Shown: piece by piece, positions 31,411 to 42,539 of the stretch
Layout: every line of letters begins with the position of its first letter
Position numbering within the stretch: the first letter of the stretch is position 1
Assembly: GCF_950295315.1 (NCBI RefSeq)
Contig: NC_080176.1
Location: 32,825,006 to 32,889,005, forward strand
DNA length: 64,000 bases
Source: Erinaceus europaeus
Taxonomy: Eukaryota; Chordata; Mammalia; Eulipotyphla; Erinaceidae
Direction: 5' to 3'
Made by a program: the position numbers and the translations under genes
Notes under the pieces: generated by a model
Told to the model about the DNA's origin: nothing
Databases searched by the model: none
The model's input: the letters and a program-made list of their open reading frames with translations, nothing else

Positions 31411-32585
31411 GTGAGTAAGCTCAGGGAAGTGCTGAGCTTAGCAGAAAAACTATATATAAAATAAATAAGCAAGATTAAAATGTACTCACCTGGAACAAAG
31501 AGATTTTCTGAATACTTGTGACTATTACAAATTACTGATTATCTATCTTTATGATTCTATTTTTATCCTTTTTCTCCTCTTTAGGGAGAAATTCACATGA
31601 GCATTGCAAATGTTGTCACACAGCCTGAAAATCAGGAAGAAACCACACAAGTAACAAATTCATTTCCATAGTAACAGGCTGGGGGAACATCTTGGTTGCC
31701 AGGAGAATGAGTTGATTTGATTCATTGCAGTAAACATGTCCACAACTTTAAAATGTGAATAGTGCAAAGAAGTCAATCTAGTGTCAGAGAAATATCTAAC
31801 TAAGAAATTCAGGATGAGTTCCAAGTCCTAACCCAACTTTAATGCACAGGCACTGCTCCTTGGCCCTTTGGCCAAGATCAACTCCAAAAGAAGGTGGTGA
31901 ATTTTCTCTGCTTTGAAGGAATGGTCCTTTGTCCCAGGGCAATAGACAAAGTCCTCATCCCCAAGGCAAATGTTTTCTTTGAAAGATTCATTATTAAATC
32001 CAGCTGGGCCCATATGACAAATCAGAGTCATAGAGGTTGATCTCAAGTGCCCCAGAAATAATATGACTAGAGTAGACTTTTCCTTTCAAACTAACATTTC
32101 AGGTACTCTCTCTCCTCAGTATGTCACGGCCCCATGCTGAAAGCAATGAAGATACAGATTCATTTGCTCATTTACTTGCACACTTAGTCAACACAGCTAT
32201 TGCATTCCTTCTATTTTATGGATCCAAGAGGACCCAGAAGGCACACTTGTTCTTGAAGAATTCACTGATGTGGGGAATACAAATAAGTAACAAAACCTCA
32301 AAAGTGTGAAGATGTTGAAATAGGATTAGGCACTATGTGTCATGAGAATTTATAGGAAAGATCTTTCATCTAAATTCATGGTGATTTTAAATGCATCTTA
32401 GAGGATACGTGATATTCTATTATAGGGAATTCTCTTTTTTAACCACTTTATGGAGTGGGGGGTTATGGGTTTCCAGCATAGGCACCTCTCATCTCTTTAG
32501 GGGAGTCTTTCTTTTCCTCTTTCTTTTCTTCTTCACCTTCACCTTCACCTTGTACTTCTCCTCCTTCTCCTTATCTTTCTTCTCT
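31411..32585. other. Unique DNA, no gene seen
   Basis: Contains a CT/TTCACC-rich tract at 32510-32585. A weak L2- or MLT-like feel at 32140-32300 is not firm. No gene was recognised. Confidence 0.45.
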
Positions 32586-33445
32586 ATTTCTTTGTTGAGG
32601 GATTAATGGTTCACAGTAAACAGTAAAATAAAATAGTTTGTACTTGATAACATTTCTTAGTTTTCCACATAACAACTCAACCCCAACTAGGTCCTCCTCT
32701 GCTATCACGTTCCAGGACCTGCGCCCCCAACCCTGCCACCACTCCAGAGTCTTTTACTTTGGTTCAATACACTAACTCCAGTCAAAGTTCTGCTTTGTGT
32801 TTTCCCTTTTGTTCTTGTTTTTTCAACTTCTGCCTACAAGTGAGATCATCCTATATTCATCATACTTTTTCTAAGTTATCTCACTTAATATGATATCTTC
32901 AAGCTCCAAGATGAGGTGAATAAGGTGAATTCACCATTTTTAATAGCTGAGTAGTATTCCATTGTGTCTATATACCACAACTGACTCAACCACTCATCTG
33001 CTATTGGACACCTGGGTTGCTTCCAGGTTTGGGGTATGAATTGTGCTGCTATAAACACAAATCTTTTTGGATGGGTGTGTTTGGTTCTTTGGGAACCAAA
33101 GGAGAGGAATTGCAGGGTCATAGGGTAGGTCCACTTCTAGCCTTCTGAGAGTTCTCCAGACTGCTCTCCACAGAGGTTAAACCCATTTACATTCCTACCA
33201 GCAGTGCAAAAGGGTTCTTTTGTCCCCACAACCTCTCCAGCATTTGTTGCTGCTATCTTTTCTGATGTATGACATTCTCACAGGAGTGAAGTGGTATCTC
33301 ATTGTTGTCTTTATTTGCATTTCTCTGACAATCAATGACTTGGAACATTTTTTCATATGTTTGTTGATTGATTGGATCTCTTCTTTGGTGAATGAACATT
33401 CTGTTCATATCATCCCTCATTTTTCGATAGAGTCATTTTTTTGTT
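32586..33445 (-). pseudogene. L1 ORF2 end and 3'UTR, inverted
   Basis: On the minus strand, the ORF2 C-terminus (about 33440-32900) ends with the YTMEYYSAIKNGEF-type string near 32950 (frame 32885-33121). The 3'UTR runs to 32586. The plus-strand complement GAGTAGTATTCCATTGTGTC is diagnostic. It is 5'-truncated and stop-ridden, and homologous to 52393-53200. Confidence 0.85.
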
Positions 33446-33454
33446 GTTGAAAAT

Positions 33455-33655
33455 TAGAATGGGGTTGGGGTACTACACCAAAGCAAGGAACTCTGGGGAA
33501 GAAATAAAGAAGAGGACTCGGAGGGAGTGGATGGGCCCTGGTATGGGGGTGAAGGTGTGTTGCAGACACTCATGATATAGAGCTGGAAAATGGAGTCCAT
33601 GTGTAGATTACTGTGCTGTAAGCCATTAAACTCCAAATAAAGTGGGGGAACAAAC
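33455..33655 (+). mobile_element. L1 3'UTR fragment
   Basis: GGGGTACTACACCAAAGCAAG, GAACTCTGGGGAAGAAATA and GTAAGCCATTAAACTCCAAATAA parallel 50515-50710. A tail-like ACAAACAAACAAAC follows, then copy h of the retroposon. Confidence 0.6.
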
Positions 33656-34150
33656 AAACAAACTATGAACTTGAGCCACCAAGTTTCAGATACTACCATG
33701 TCACCATCCTGACTTCCCTGGCTAGACAGATGACCTCACCAATGTGTCCTGGAACCTCACTTCCTCAGAGCCCTATCCCATTATGGGAAAATAGAAACAG
33801 GCTGGGAGTATGAGTTGACCTGTCAATGTCCATGTTCAGTGGAGAAGCAATTACAGAAGCCAGACCATCCTCCTTCTGCACCCCCTTAAAAAATTTTGGT
33901 CCGTACCCCCAGAGAGAAAAAGAATAGGGAAGCCTGCAATGGAGAGGATGGGATACAGAACTCTAGTGGTGGAAATTGTATGGAATTGTATACTTAAAAA
34001 ATTTTGGTCCATACCCCCAGAGAGATAAAGAATAGGGAAGCCTGCAATGGAGAGGATGGGATACAGAACTCTAGTGGTGGAAATTGTATGGAATTTTATC
34101 CTTCTTATCCTACAATTTTATTAATCATATTAAATCATTAAAACAAACAA
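33656..34150 (+). mobile_element. Non-coding retroposon, copy h, with tandem duplication
   Basis: Begins at about GAGCCACCAAGTTTCAGATA and carries the common 3' module. Near its end a 108-base unit (33885-33992) is repeated directly (33993-34100), giving two GGTGGAAATTGTATGGAATT copies before CTTCTTATCCTAC and ATATTAAATCATTAAAAC. Confidence 0.85.
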
Positions 34151-34678
34151 ACAAAAAAACCCTATGAGCTTGAAGAAGACTTATTCAAGTTTGGTAATAT
34201 AATATAAAGGGGGCCCAAAACATTGAATAATGGGAGTACCTTTAACAAATAGTATTGGGAAACTGGATTGATTAGCACAGGTGAATGAACCTGGGCCATC
34301 ATATATCACCAGGTATAAGTCAAATCCAAATGGTTGGTTCAAAGACATGGACACTAGACCAGAAACCATCAAATACATAAAAGAAAATACTAGTAGAACA
34401 CCTCATGATCTAAAATTCAGAATTGTCTTTGAAGACTCAAGTCCAAAAGCAAAGAAAACAACAACAAATTGATGGGACTACATCAAATTCAAAAGCTTCT
34501 GCCAAACAGGTAATCATCACCAATACAGAAAGACATACCACAGACTGGGATATCTTTACACATCATACTATATATACAAAGAATTTACTAAACATAGGGG
34601 GGGAAAGCCTCAAAAGACAAACAAAAATCAACCAATCAACAAAACAAACAAACAAAAACATTAAAAATGGGGAGGATT

Positions 34679-34885
34679 TGGGCCAGGTGGTGGCACACTT
34701 GGTTGAGCGCATGTATTACAATGCACAAGGATCCAGGTTCAAGACCCCTGGATCCCACCAGCAGGAGGAAAGCTTTGCGAGTGGTGAAACAGTGCTGCTG
34801 GTGTCTCTCTGGCTCTATCCTTCTCTATTACCCTCTGGATTTCTGGCTGTCTCTATCCAATAAATAAACATAATAAAAAAAATTT
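34679..34885 (+). mobile_element. Short-form tRNA-derived SINE
   Basis: Full-length forward copy: head GGCCAGGTGGTGGCACACTT, B-box region GGATCCAGGTTCAAGACCCC, GGAGGAAAGCTTTGCGAGTG and an ATCCAATAAATAAACATAAT tail. AAATGGGGAG(G/A)ATTT lies on both sides (34664-34678 and 34887-34901). Confidence 0.92.
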
Positions 34886-35048
34886 TAAATGGGGAGAATT
34901 TATGTCCTTTGACATTATCTGTATAATGTGTCTGATAGAGTAATGCCACCAGTTGCTTCTGTTCTCCCTGGTCTAAGCTTTAAAGACAGTCAACATTAGA
35001 CTCAGCCTATGATGTGTGTATTAAAAAGTCTGAAACATAAAAAAAAAT

Positions 35049-35206
35049 CTTGGGAGTTGGATGGTAGCACAGCAGGATAGCTGGGCTCCCCACCTGCAGG
35101 GGAGTCACTTCATAAGTGGTGAAGCAGGTCTGCAGGTGTCTGTCTTTCTCTCCCTCTCTCTGTCTTCCCCTCCTCTCTCCATTTCTCTCTGTCCTAACAA
35201 GGATGA
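35049..35206 (+). mobile_element. Long-form SINE with internal deletion, 3'-truncated
   Basis: Head GGAGTTGGATGGTAGCACAG runs abruptly into GCTCCCCACCTGCAGGGGAG, so most of the tRNA-related part is missing. It ends in CTCTCTGTCCTAACAAGGATG without the linker and tail. Confidence 0.75.
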
Positions 35207-35216
35207 CATTGACATT

Positions 35217-35585
35217 TAGGTTCACGATTAGTCAACAATTTGTTTGGTTTTATATTTTAAATCTTTTTTCAGCCACCAGGTTCCAGATGCTACCATGATA
35301 TCAACCGGATTTCCCTGGGTGGACAGCCTCACCAATGTGTTCATGAGCCTTGCTTCCCCAGAGCCCCACCCTACAAAGGAAAAAGAGAGGCATGCTGGCA
35401 GCATGGATCAACCTGTCAACACCCATGTTCAGCCAGACCTTCCACCTTCTGCACCCCGTAATGTCCCTTTGTCAATGCTCCCAGAGGGATTAAAAATAAG
35501 AAAGCTATCAGGGGAGGGGATGGCATCCTATTCATCCTATGGATTTTGTCATTGTTTCCTTTTTATAAAAATTATATATAAAAAA
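35217..35585 (+). mobile_element. Non-coding retroposon, copy i
   Basis: Starts at TTAGGTTCACGATTAGTCAAC, nearly the same 5' point as copy a. It is internally shortened around 35420 and 35525, and the usual GGTGGTGGGAATTGTGTGGA box is missing. It ends with TTTCCTTTTTATAAAAATTATA. Confidence 0.8.
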
Positions 35586-36365
35586 TTTTGAGAAGAATCT
35601 TCACCACCGAATGCATCCAGATGGCCAATAGCCATATGGATAAATGATCAAGGTCACTGATTATCAGAGAAGTACAAATTTAAAGACAAAAATGAGATTG
35701 TCAGTTTATATCTGTAAAAATGCCGTAAATTATAAATGACAGAAACAAATGTTGGAAAGGATATAGGGGGGAAATAAACCCTTCTAAAATGTTAGAGGAA
35801 GTGTAAATTGGTATAAACCTAATGGAAGACCATCTTGAATTTCCTCAAAGCATTAGAAATGGACCTATCCTATGACACAGTGATTTCTCTTCTGGGGACT
35901 TATTTAAAGGAAAAAAAAAACCCTTCCAACGAGATCTATGTACACCCATGTTCAGCAGCTTGATTTTAAATATCTCAGACTTGGAAGCAAACCAGATTCT
36001 AATGACAGATGAGTAGCTGAGAGAGTTTTGGCATATATAAAAAAAACACTACTCAACTGTTAAAAAACATTGAAGTAATCTCCTTTTCCTCATCTTGTAG
36101 GGAACTTAAAGGACTTATGTGAAGTGAGATCAGTCAAAAATAGAAGACAAATGCTAGATGATTTCAATAATAAATGGAACTGACAAGTACAGAAAGGGAA
36201 AACAGAAAGTGAAACTTAGACTAGATGTGGTACCATTGATCTAAGTTGGGGCTGAAAATGCTTTACAGACTCCTATCATGAAAAAATAAAAAAAATGTAC
36301 CCATGTGTCAACAACTGTATTGCAAACTATTATCTCCTCAATGAAAATGATAAAGAAAAACTAAG

Positions 36366-37543
36366 GAAGTTAATAAGTACAGGCCTATATGTGGGGAGAG
36401 GTTTGATGAAAATGTTCTAAAAATTAATGTGGTCATGATTATATAACTCTGAGAATATTCTAAATGCCAATGACTTACACACTTTACATGGGCGAGGTGC
36501 TAGGAAGCTGACTCAGTTCTTGTTCAGGATTCCTGGATGCAAACTCCACAAGCAAAATGTTCAGAGGTTTATTAGGCAGAAATCAGAATGAAAGGGGAAA
36601 GATAAGAACTACAACATGTGATAGCAAAGCCCCACAGAACCAGGGGCAGATAGTCAAGGAGAAAGGGGCTTTACCTAGCAGTCTGGAGACCCTTGGGTTT
36701 CTATGAGTTTTTTTATTCCCAGATTTCCCTTCTTGATGGTGAGTGATTTATTTAAACAATGTGGCTGGGTCACTTTTACTTTGCCAGCTCAGCTCAGATG
36801 ATGTTGAGTAGGTACCCCTCCTTGCTTGTGACAGGTAACTAACATTAGCTGGGTACTCTCCATTCTCAATATGCCCTTTCATGTTGCCACACAATCCCTT
36901 CCATGTTGGAGTTGTCTCTATTACTGCTTGTTTAACAAGGGAAGACACAGTACGGTACGTGGATCTTTTTTTTTCTTTTTGTCACCAAGGTTACAGCTGG
37001 GACTAGATGCCTGCACAATACCTGCACTGTTATCAGTGTGTTTTTTTTTCTACTCCCTTTTCTTATAGAGACAAAGAAGTAGAGAGAAAGAACAATTATG
37101 TAACTGTAGACAATTATTAAGAAAAGGGTATCCACCCATGAGATTTTATCTAGACATAATAACCACTAATACTTAACATATTTATTTATCTTTCTATGCA
37201 CCTGTGTGCTTTAGTGTTGTTGATGCTGAATGTTCAACTTTGCTTCCCAGATTTTAATCTTAGTTTCTATTCTAAACATTTACCTTCCTGTTATCATTAG
37301 CTTAATTGTAAACAATTTTAATGGCATCATGATATACTACTGGTTGCACATACCATTATATAGGAATATTCTTTTATTCTTGATGTTGCTATTTTAACTT
37401 TATTTAAAATGGAGCTGAAAGAAACAGTTCTGCACATTTTGCCTACAAAATGTGTTTTTTTTCTTGTAATTGAATTTTTTTCTTGTAATTGGAATTATTG
37501 GTACAAAACATTATATATATGTTTGTGTGTGTATATTGCATTG
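36366..37543. other. Unique AT-rich DNA with one SINE piece, no gene seen
   Basis: A partial inverted long-form SINE lies at 36965-37105 (CAAGGTTACAGCTGGGACTA, AGAGACAAAGAAGTAGAGAG). The rest is unassigned. Confidence 0.5.
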
Positions 37544-37606
37544 TTGGAAAAGTCATGACATATTTTTCTATGCAAAAAATGCATCATGACTTTTCTGAAA
37601 ATCCAA
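37544..37606. mobile_element. Possible short mariner-type MITE
   Basis: TTGGAAAAGTCATGACA at the left and TCATGACTTTTCTGAAAATCCAA at the right form imperfect terminal inverted repeats around a short AT-rich loop. The size, about 63 bases, suits a hairpin MITE. Mariner elements are known in hedgehog, but assignment to a named family is not possible here. Confidence 0.45.
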
Positions 37607-37614
37607 TATTTTAA

Positions 37615-37912
37615 AAACATTTATTTATTAATGTTTTTCATAAGAGAGAGAGAGAGAATACCAGAATGTCACTTTGTAAAACGTGATGCTGGAGAGAACT
37701 CAGGACGCCCTGCTTGAGAATCCCAATGCATTATCCACTGTATCTCCCTGGTCACAATAAGGTTTCCCAATTCCAGTTTGTTTATTTATTATTATTTTTT
37801 ATTTTACCAAAACACTAATAAACTTTGGCTTATGATGGTGCTACAAATTAAATTTGGGACCTTTTGTGCCTCAGGCATGAAAGCTTTTTTTTTTTGTATC
37901 TCCCCAACCCAA
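37615..37912 (-). mobile_element. Two diverged inverted SINEs
   Basis: 37615-37755 has a purine-rich AGAGAGAGAGAGAAT tract and CCACTGTATCTCCCTGGTC. 37775-37912 is an inverted CATAATGG-type SINE (GGCTTATGATGGTGCTAC, GTGCCTCAGGCATGAAAGC, TATCTCCCCAACCC). Confidence 0.65.
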
Positions 37913-38407
37913 TATTTTAAAGAATGAATAATGTTTTCCATAAGGTTAATCAACTTACCTCCCACCAGCAGTGACTGACATAGCCCTTTAATCTTATGCT
38001 ATCACACTTTGAAATATCACAGGCATAGCCCATATTTTTTCCACAAGTGACCTTAATTCACTGGTTTTCAAATCAGAGGATTCTGTACTTTCAATCTACA
38101 AGACTTTTCAATCTACAATCTACTCCCAACTACAGAGAAATATCTCAACCTGAAAAGTACAATCTAGTTAAAATAATATATTCTGCAAGGCTATGATTGG
38201 AGTGTAAAAAGAAAACAGGCTCATCTCTATATCTATTACTTCTCATTTAAAAATCTGGGCATTTGTGGGAATGGAAGGGGAGAGGAGTGGCTGAAGAAAA
38301 AAATACCAGGCCAAAGATGATCCTGAGGATCTTTGAATGTCCTCCTGAAATCCTAACACACAGCCTCCCAGTGTTCTGCCAAGAGAGACATTATAAAATT
38401 GATATTC
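37913..38407. other. Unique DNA flanking the retrovirus, no gene seen
   Basis: No repeat or gene was recognised up to the retroviral breakpoint at 38408. Confidence 0.5.
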
Positions 38408-38464
38408 AGTTTGAACAGCAGATGTCTTGATTAGACCTGCACAGGTGGAGCAGATGGCAAGAAA

Positions 38465-38870
38465 GGAGCCGCTGCCCTAATATATTACCCAGATAAACCA
38501 CACCCCACACCTCTTTTCATTGAACTCCCCACCCACTCCCCATAGTATAAAGAACTCTACGCTGTTTTTCTAGCTTTAAAGGCTGTACCTGGACCCTTTA
38601 ATCTATTTTCTGACAGTATCTACACACTCAACCTCCTCCCTTGGCTCGTCTGCTCTTATGTTAAACTGGATAACAACCACTCACCCCTCTCCTCATACAA
38701 ATTGCCTCTATCCTCTGCTCTCACACCCACTCACTATACATCCAACATCTCTGCTCTCACAGTTCTCTCCCCGCCTTGCCTCCACAGGAATTTTCTTAAC
38801 CTCCGCCTCTGATCCTGCTGACTTCCATTCCCTGACCTATGTCAACCTTAAGGGTCTTATGGCCTGATTC
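38465..38870 (+). pseudogene. Retroviral pol remnant: RNase H domain
   Basis: RNase H removes the RNA strand during reverse transcription. A KELYAVFLALKAV-like helix is followed by a FSDSIYT-like string holding a characteristic Asp (about 38543-38625), and then a Pro/His/Ser-rich linker. In-frame stops and shifts interrupt it, including before the YKELYAV string. Confidence 0.75.
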
Positions 38871-38879
38871 CCTAATGCC

Positions 38880-39640
38880 CCCCTATCACAACTAAAGCTC
38901 ATTCTTGCCATCTGCTCCACCTGTGCAGGTCTAATCAAGACATCTGCTGTTCAAACTCTTGGGGCTAACCTCCGTGGCTTAAAAGCCAATGCTCTTTGGC
39001 AAACTGATGTCACCCACTTACCCAACTTAGGCAAACAAAAATGTGTTTGTCTCAATTGATACCTTCTCTAAGTTTATGTGGGCTACAGCTCAGACTGGAG
39101 AAAGCTCAAAAAAGCTTATAAGCCATATGCTCTCCTGTTTTGTTGTAATGGGCATACCTCTTCAACTTAAAACAGACAATGGCCCTGCTTTTACCAGCAA
39201 ACAATTTAAAGACTTTTTTTTCCCTCTGAACATTACTCACACTATAGACATTCTCTATAACCCTCAGGAATAAGGCATTGTTGAGAGGGCCGATCAAACC
39301 CTTAAGGCTCAATTAAATAAAGAAAAGGGGAAAATATACCCCCCAATATCCAGCTGGCAAAAGCCTTAACTACATTAAACCTCTTTAATATTTACAAAAA
39401 TTCCAGCCAATCTCCTATTATTCTTCACTGGCAAACACAATCCACCCTCCCAGCTATTAAGGTAAAATGGAAAGACCCGCTCAATAAAATTTGGAAAGGG
39501 CCTGACCCCCTATTGACCATGGGAAGGGGTTTTGCATGTATGTTTCTACAGGATTACTCAAAACCTGTCTGGCTTCCTGCCTGCAATGTCGGGAAATGCC
39601 CGCAAGATGGCACAGCTATTCCTGAAGAACAAGAAACATT
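38880..39640 (+). pseudogene. Retroviral integrase remnant
   Basis: Integrase joins viral DNA to the host chromosome. The frame at 39043-39273 carries the first catalytic Asp in a VSIDTFSKF-type string near residue 5 and the second in KTDNGPAFTS near residue 44. A stop codon at 39269-39271 falls just before the region that should hold the catalytic Glu. That region is readable only beyond the stop. The C-terminal DNA-binding part survives at about 39450-39600, including a KVKWKDPL-like string. Non-functional. Confidence 0.85.
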
Positions 39641-41520
39641 GCAAGAGGATTAGGTGCAGGATGCCCTCCAGGACCCATAATCCGACATGGCAGGACCTGG
39701 AAAACCTGGTTCACAGAGCCCAAAAACAAAACCTCCCTAAGGCTTCTCTCTCCCCCTTTGTTCTCTTTGAATATCTTAAGCCTGCTGTCTGACCCCTCTG
39801 CTTCACCCATAACCTTCTGAAAGTATCAGGTTGGGAAAACAGTCTGCTGTCACTATTCCAGCAAAAAATCTACAGCTGTAAACCCCTGCTACATGCTATG
39901 ATTGGCCAGTTGTGTTATTGTAGTTGAGTGTTATGAATGACTGAAAATCTTACGTAGGACCCATTTTGCTCAGAGTATTCTGAAACTTAATTGACCTTAT
40001 ATGGAAATGCAGGACATGGCAGAGGTTTCTGGAGACGTCCAGAAACAGTCCTAAAATTTTGTTTTTTCCTCTTTAAATGTTTTAAGTCTTGGTATAAATG
40101 TGAAATGTTTAGTCTTGAAAACTGTGTGAGTAAAAATGGTTCAACTGAGACAGTACAGATCTAAATTTGTGTTTGACATGATATGTCTTCGTAATAAAAG
40201 TTTTTCTTCTCTTATGTGTTATAGACTACATGTTTATGTGTGTGTTTGAAGTTTGGTAAACTTTAAGGTTAAAAGTGTAACTTTGAAGCTACATTCTTAC
40301 TAGGCAAAGTTAAATGAAGGAGTTTTCAACACAATTCTTATAAAGATAAAATTAATTTGCTAAAGTAGCTGAGTATTTAAAGTAAAAGTCTAAATATTTA
40401 ACGTGACAATTCTTCATCTCCAAAATTAAAATATAAATTCTCTATACATTTAACTAAAAAGAATTACAGGACATTTTTGGAGGGCCTCCAAAAGTGCCCT
40501 GTGAACTGATCTTGTGGAAATTAATCCACAACAAATCTGGCATCTGTCTAGCTTTGTAAATGTTTTAAAAAAAAACGTTATTACTAATGTGTGTTAACTC
40601 TCTAAGTAACCTGAGTTTGTTTAAAGTTTAAAGTAAAAATTAGTTAAAAATCAATATACTTTAACAAAATTTGGCCATATATTTAAAACAATTCTAATGA
40701 TTCAGCTATAAAATATAGTGAACTTCTAACATTGTACAAGTTTTTTCTTCACAAGTAAATGATTATAGCTATGCCAAGCCTTCACATGAAGAACCGACTG
40801 CTCATATGGAATCCCCGAAACTATCTGGACCCCTGCCCTCTGACATCGCCCACAAGATGGCATGACTACAATATTCCCCGAAACCCATGATGTGACCTGG
40901 CACAATCTGAAGAACCTCATTCACAGAGTCCAAAGATTCCTACTGCCATTCTCTCGCCCATCACTGTCTGCCCTTCGTGCTTCTGCTTCACCTGTCACTT
41001 TTAGGCAGTTTCAGTTTACTCTCTACAGAAAAGCAAAATTCCTGTGGCTGTCTTCCTCCACCAAGATAAGATGTGCAGTGTCTCTTCCCCTGGTCGTTGG
41101 CATTGGACTGACACGTCTATCAGACTTTCTGGTGGAGCTCTTGGACACTCCCTTTACACTGCTGGACTTCTAAAGGACTGACTTCAGTAGTCCATGGACT
41201 TTTCAGCCAGCTGTCTCAAGACTCTGCAACGCCAGATCACCCCTCTCACCCCTTGGCCTATCAGGCCCCCGCACCTCTGCCTATCAGGCAGCGCCCCCTT
41301 CTACCCATCAGGCAGCCCCTCTCCACCTACCAGGCCTCCCCTTAGCCTCAAACTGGCCCTTGCTACTCTTACTTATCTTATTGCTCCCTGTCTTATTCCA
41401 GTTCTTTTAAAAATGCCTGCACGATATCATTCAGATTTCTGCCCAAAAGGTTTCTGTTTACCCCTACACTGCTATTCCCCTGACAGAAATGGAGTCTTTT
41501 ACAGAAATTGACCCACTTAA
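39640..41520 (+). pseudogene. Degraded env region with AT-rich filler
   Basis: Two related segments, at about 39588-39765 and 40835-40985, share an AAGATGGCA mark and a TGG-C-ACCT-GAA-ACCT-TTCACAGAG pattern and may both derive from the env start. 39830-40780 is AT-rich and looks non-viral. 41080-41500 may represent the transmembrane subunit: a hydrophobic stretch at about 41100-41130 and a very Leu-rich one at about 41354-41410 that would fit a membrane anchor. All frames are broken and the assignment is tentative. Confidence 0.45.
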
Positions 41521-41540
41521 ATATGGCCATTAGATAAAAA

Positions 41541-42233
41541 GATAGGGGGAGATGTCAGGAAATTGTGAGGATGTGGTTGAGCTTAGCAGGGCTTCACCTA
41601 AGGAGTGCATCTATCCTGTCAGTCTCTCTCTCTACCGAGAGGTTGAACAAGGAGGGACAGGAGTAACCCCAAAGGTGTGCCCCATCTTGTCATACTCCCT
41701 GTATTCCTGATACTATGGACAATAGATCAAAAGAAAGGGGGAGATGTCAGGAAATTGTGAGGATGTGGTTGAGCATGGCAGGGCTCACAAAGTACCCTGC
41801 ATTCCTGATACTATGGCCTATCTACATAATCATTGTTTTGCCTGAAAGACCCCCACCCATTCCATTCCTTTGATCTATCTTATTTCTACCCTCGAGACCC
41901 TCCCTGCCTGCAGGGTAATATGAATCCTACCAGTTAAAACCCTTGCAACAGTTACTAAGGAAGTTCCTACCTTTCCATCCCCATTTTGCCTTTCTCTGCC
42001 CCTTTCCTAGCCATTCCTATTTCTGACTTGCCACTTCCGGGTCTACCCTTTAAAAGCCGTGGCTCTCTGATCAATAAAGAGATTGCATTGTCTCACCACG
42101 TGTTTGGTTCCTGAGTCATCTCCCTCACGTCGCTGAGTGAATAACAGCCCAGGCTGGCTCCAGTAGAGTTCTCTCCAGCCCAGAGAGTATGCACCCAGGA
42201 AGAGGCACCCTCACGCTAGCCCAGCATCTCACA
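41541..42233 (+). repeat. 3' LTR with polypurine tract and partial duplication of its start
   Basis: A purine tract precedes TGTCAGGAAATTG at 41553. The same purine tract plus TGTCAGGAAATTG recurs at 41745. From 41745 the LTR runs about 489 bases, with a TTTAAAA TATA-like box near 42048, AATAAA at 42073-42078, a possible R/U5 after it, and a CA end at 42232-42233. The extra 192-base piece repeats the LTR start. Confidence 0.8.
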
Positions 42234-42539
42234 AGATTTATCAAGTTTTGAAAATTCGTCTCATAACATACCAAATTCTCTAGAATTCAGAATACCATAA
42301 TTAGTAAGCCTGGTCCTGCTGTCTGGAATCCTAATCAGATTCCCAAGTCCTGCTTATTCTCCTAATAGACCCACACTACAGTGTCTCCTTACTCACAACC
42401 CACTTTCTTATTTATACAGGAATTTATCTCTGTAATAGCTTACAATCTTATTGATAGTACTGACTTGATGAATTAGTCTTATGTTTTAATATCCTGATAA
42501 ATCAAACTAATATTAATTATTCATTCAAGCATTACTCAT
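42234..42539. other. Unique AT-rich DNA, no gene seen
   Basis: This is the 3' flank of the retrovirus. No element was recognised. Confidence 0.5.

Larger units (their letters stand above)
34200..36365 (+). pseudogene. L1 ORF2 3' half, broken by three insertions
   Basis: 34200-34570 encodes a degraded late-ORF2 stretch (DMDTRPETIKYIKENTS-like at about 34345-34395, GTTSNSKASAK after a shift). 35590-36100 continues with the terminal ORF2 segment (CTATGACACAGTGATTTCTC), followed by a 3'UTR to about 36365. SINEs at 34679 and 35049 and retroposon copy i at 35217 interrupt it. The piece 34902-35048 is unassigned. Confidence 0.75.
38408..42233 (+). mobile_element. 5'-truncated class II (ERVK-like) endogenous retrovirus
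   Basis: Order: an inverted pol scrap at the broken 5' edge (38408-38463), RNase H (about 38465-38870), integrase (about 38880-39640), a degraded env region with AT-rich filler (39640-41520), a polypurine tract (41541-41552) and a 3' LTR ending at 42233. The 5' LTR, gag, protease and reverse transcriptase are absent. Frames are broken by stops and shifts throughout, so it cannot encode functional proteins. The class II assignment rests on integrase motifs. Confidence 0.85.

Noticed and set aside
31565..31700. Possible exon after a pyrimidine tract ending in TTTAG
   Set aside because: An acceptor-like tract precedes a short frame, but no donor, coding signature or recognisable protein follows.
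31850..31885. U2 snRNA-like segment (CTCCTTGGCCCTTTGGCC, AAGATCAA)
   Set aside because: About 28 bases resemble the U2 5' end, but the similarity stops at once and could be chance; not strong enough to call a pseudogene.
34181..34863. Frame of 146 codons at 34423-34863, the longest in the window
   Set aside because: It runs from decayed L1 ORF2 into a SINE, so it is a chance fusion of two repeats.
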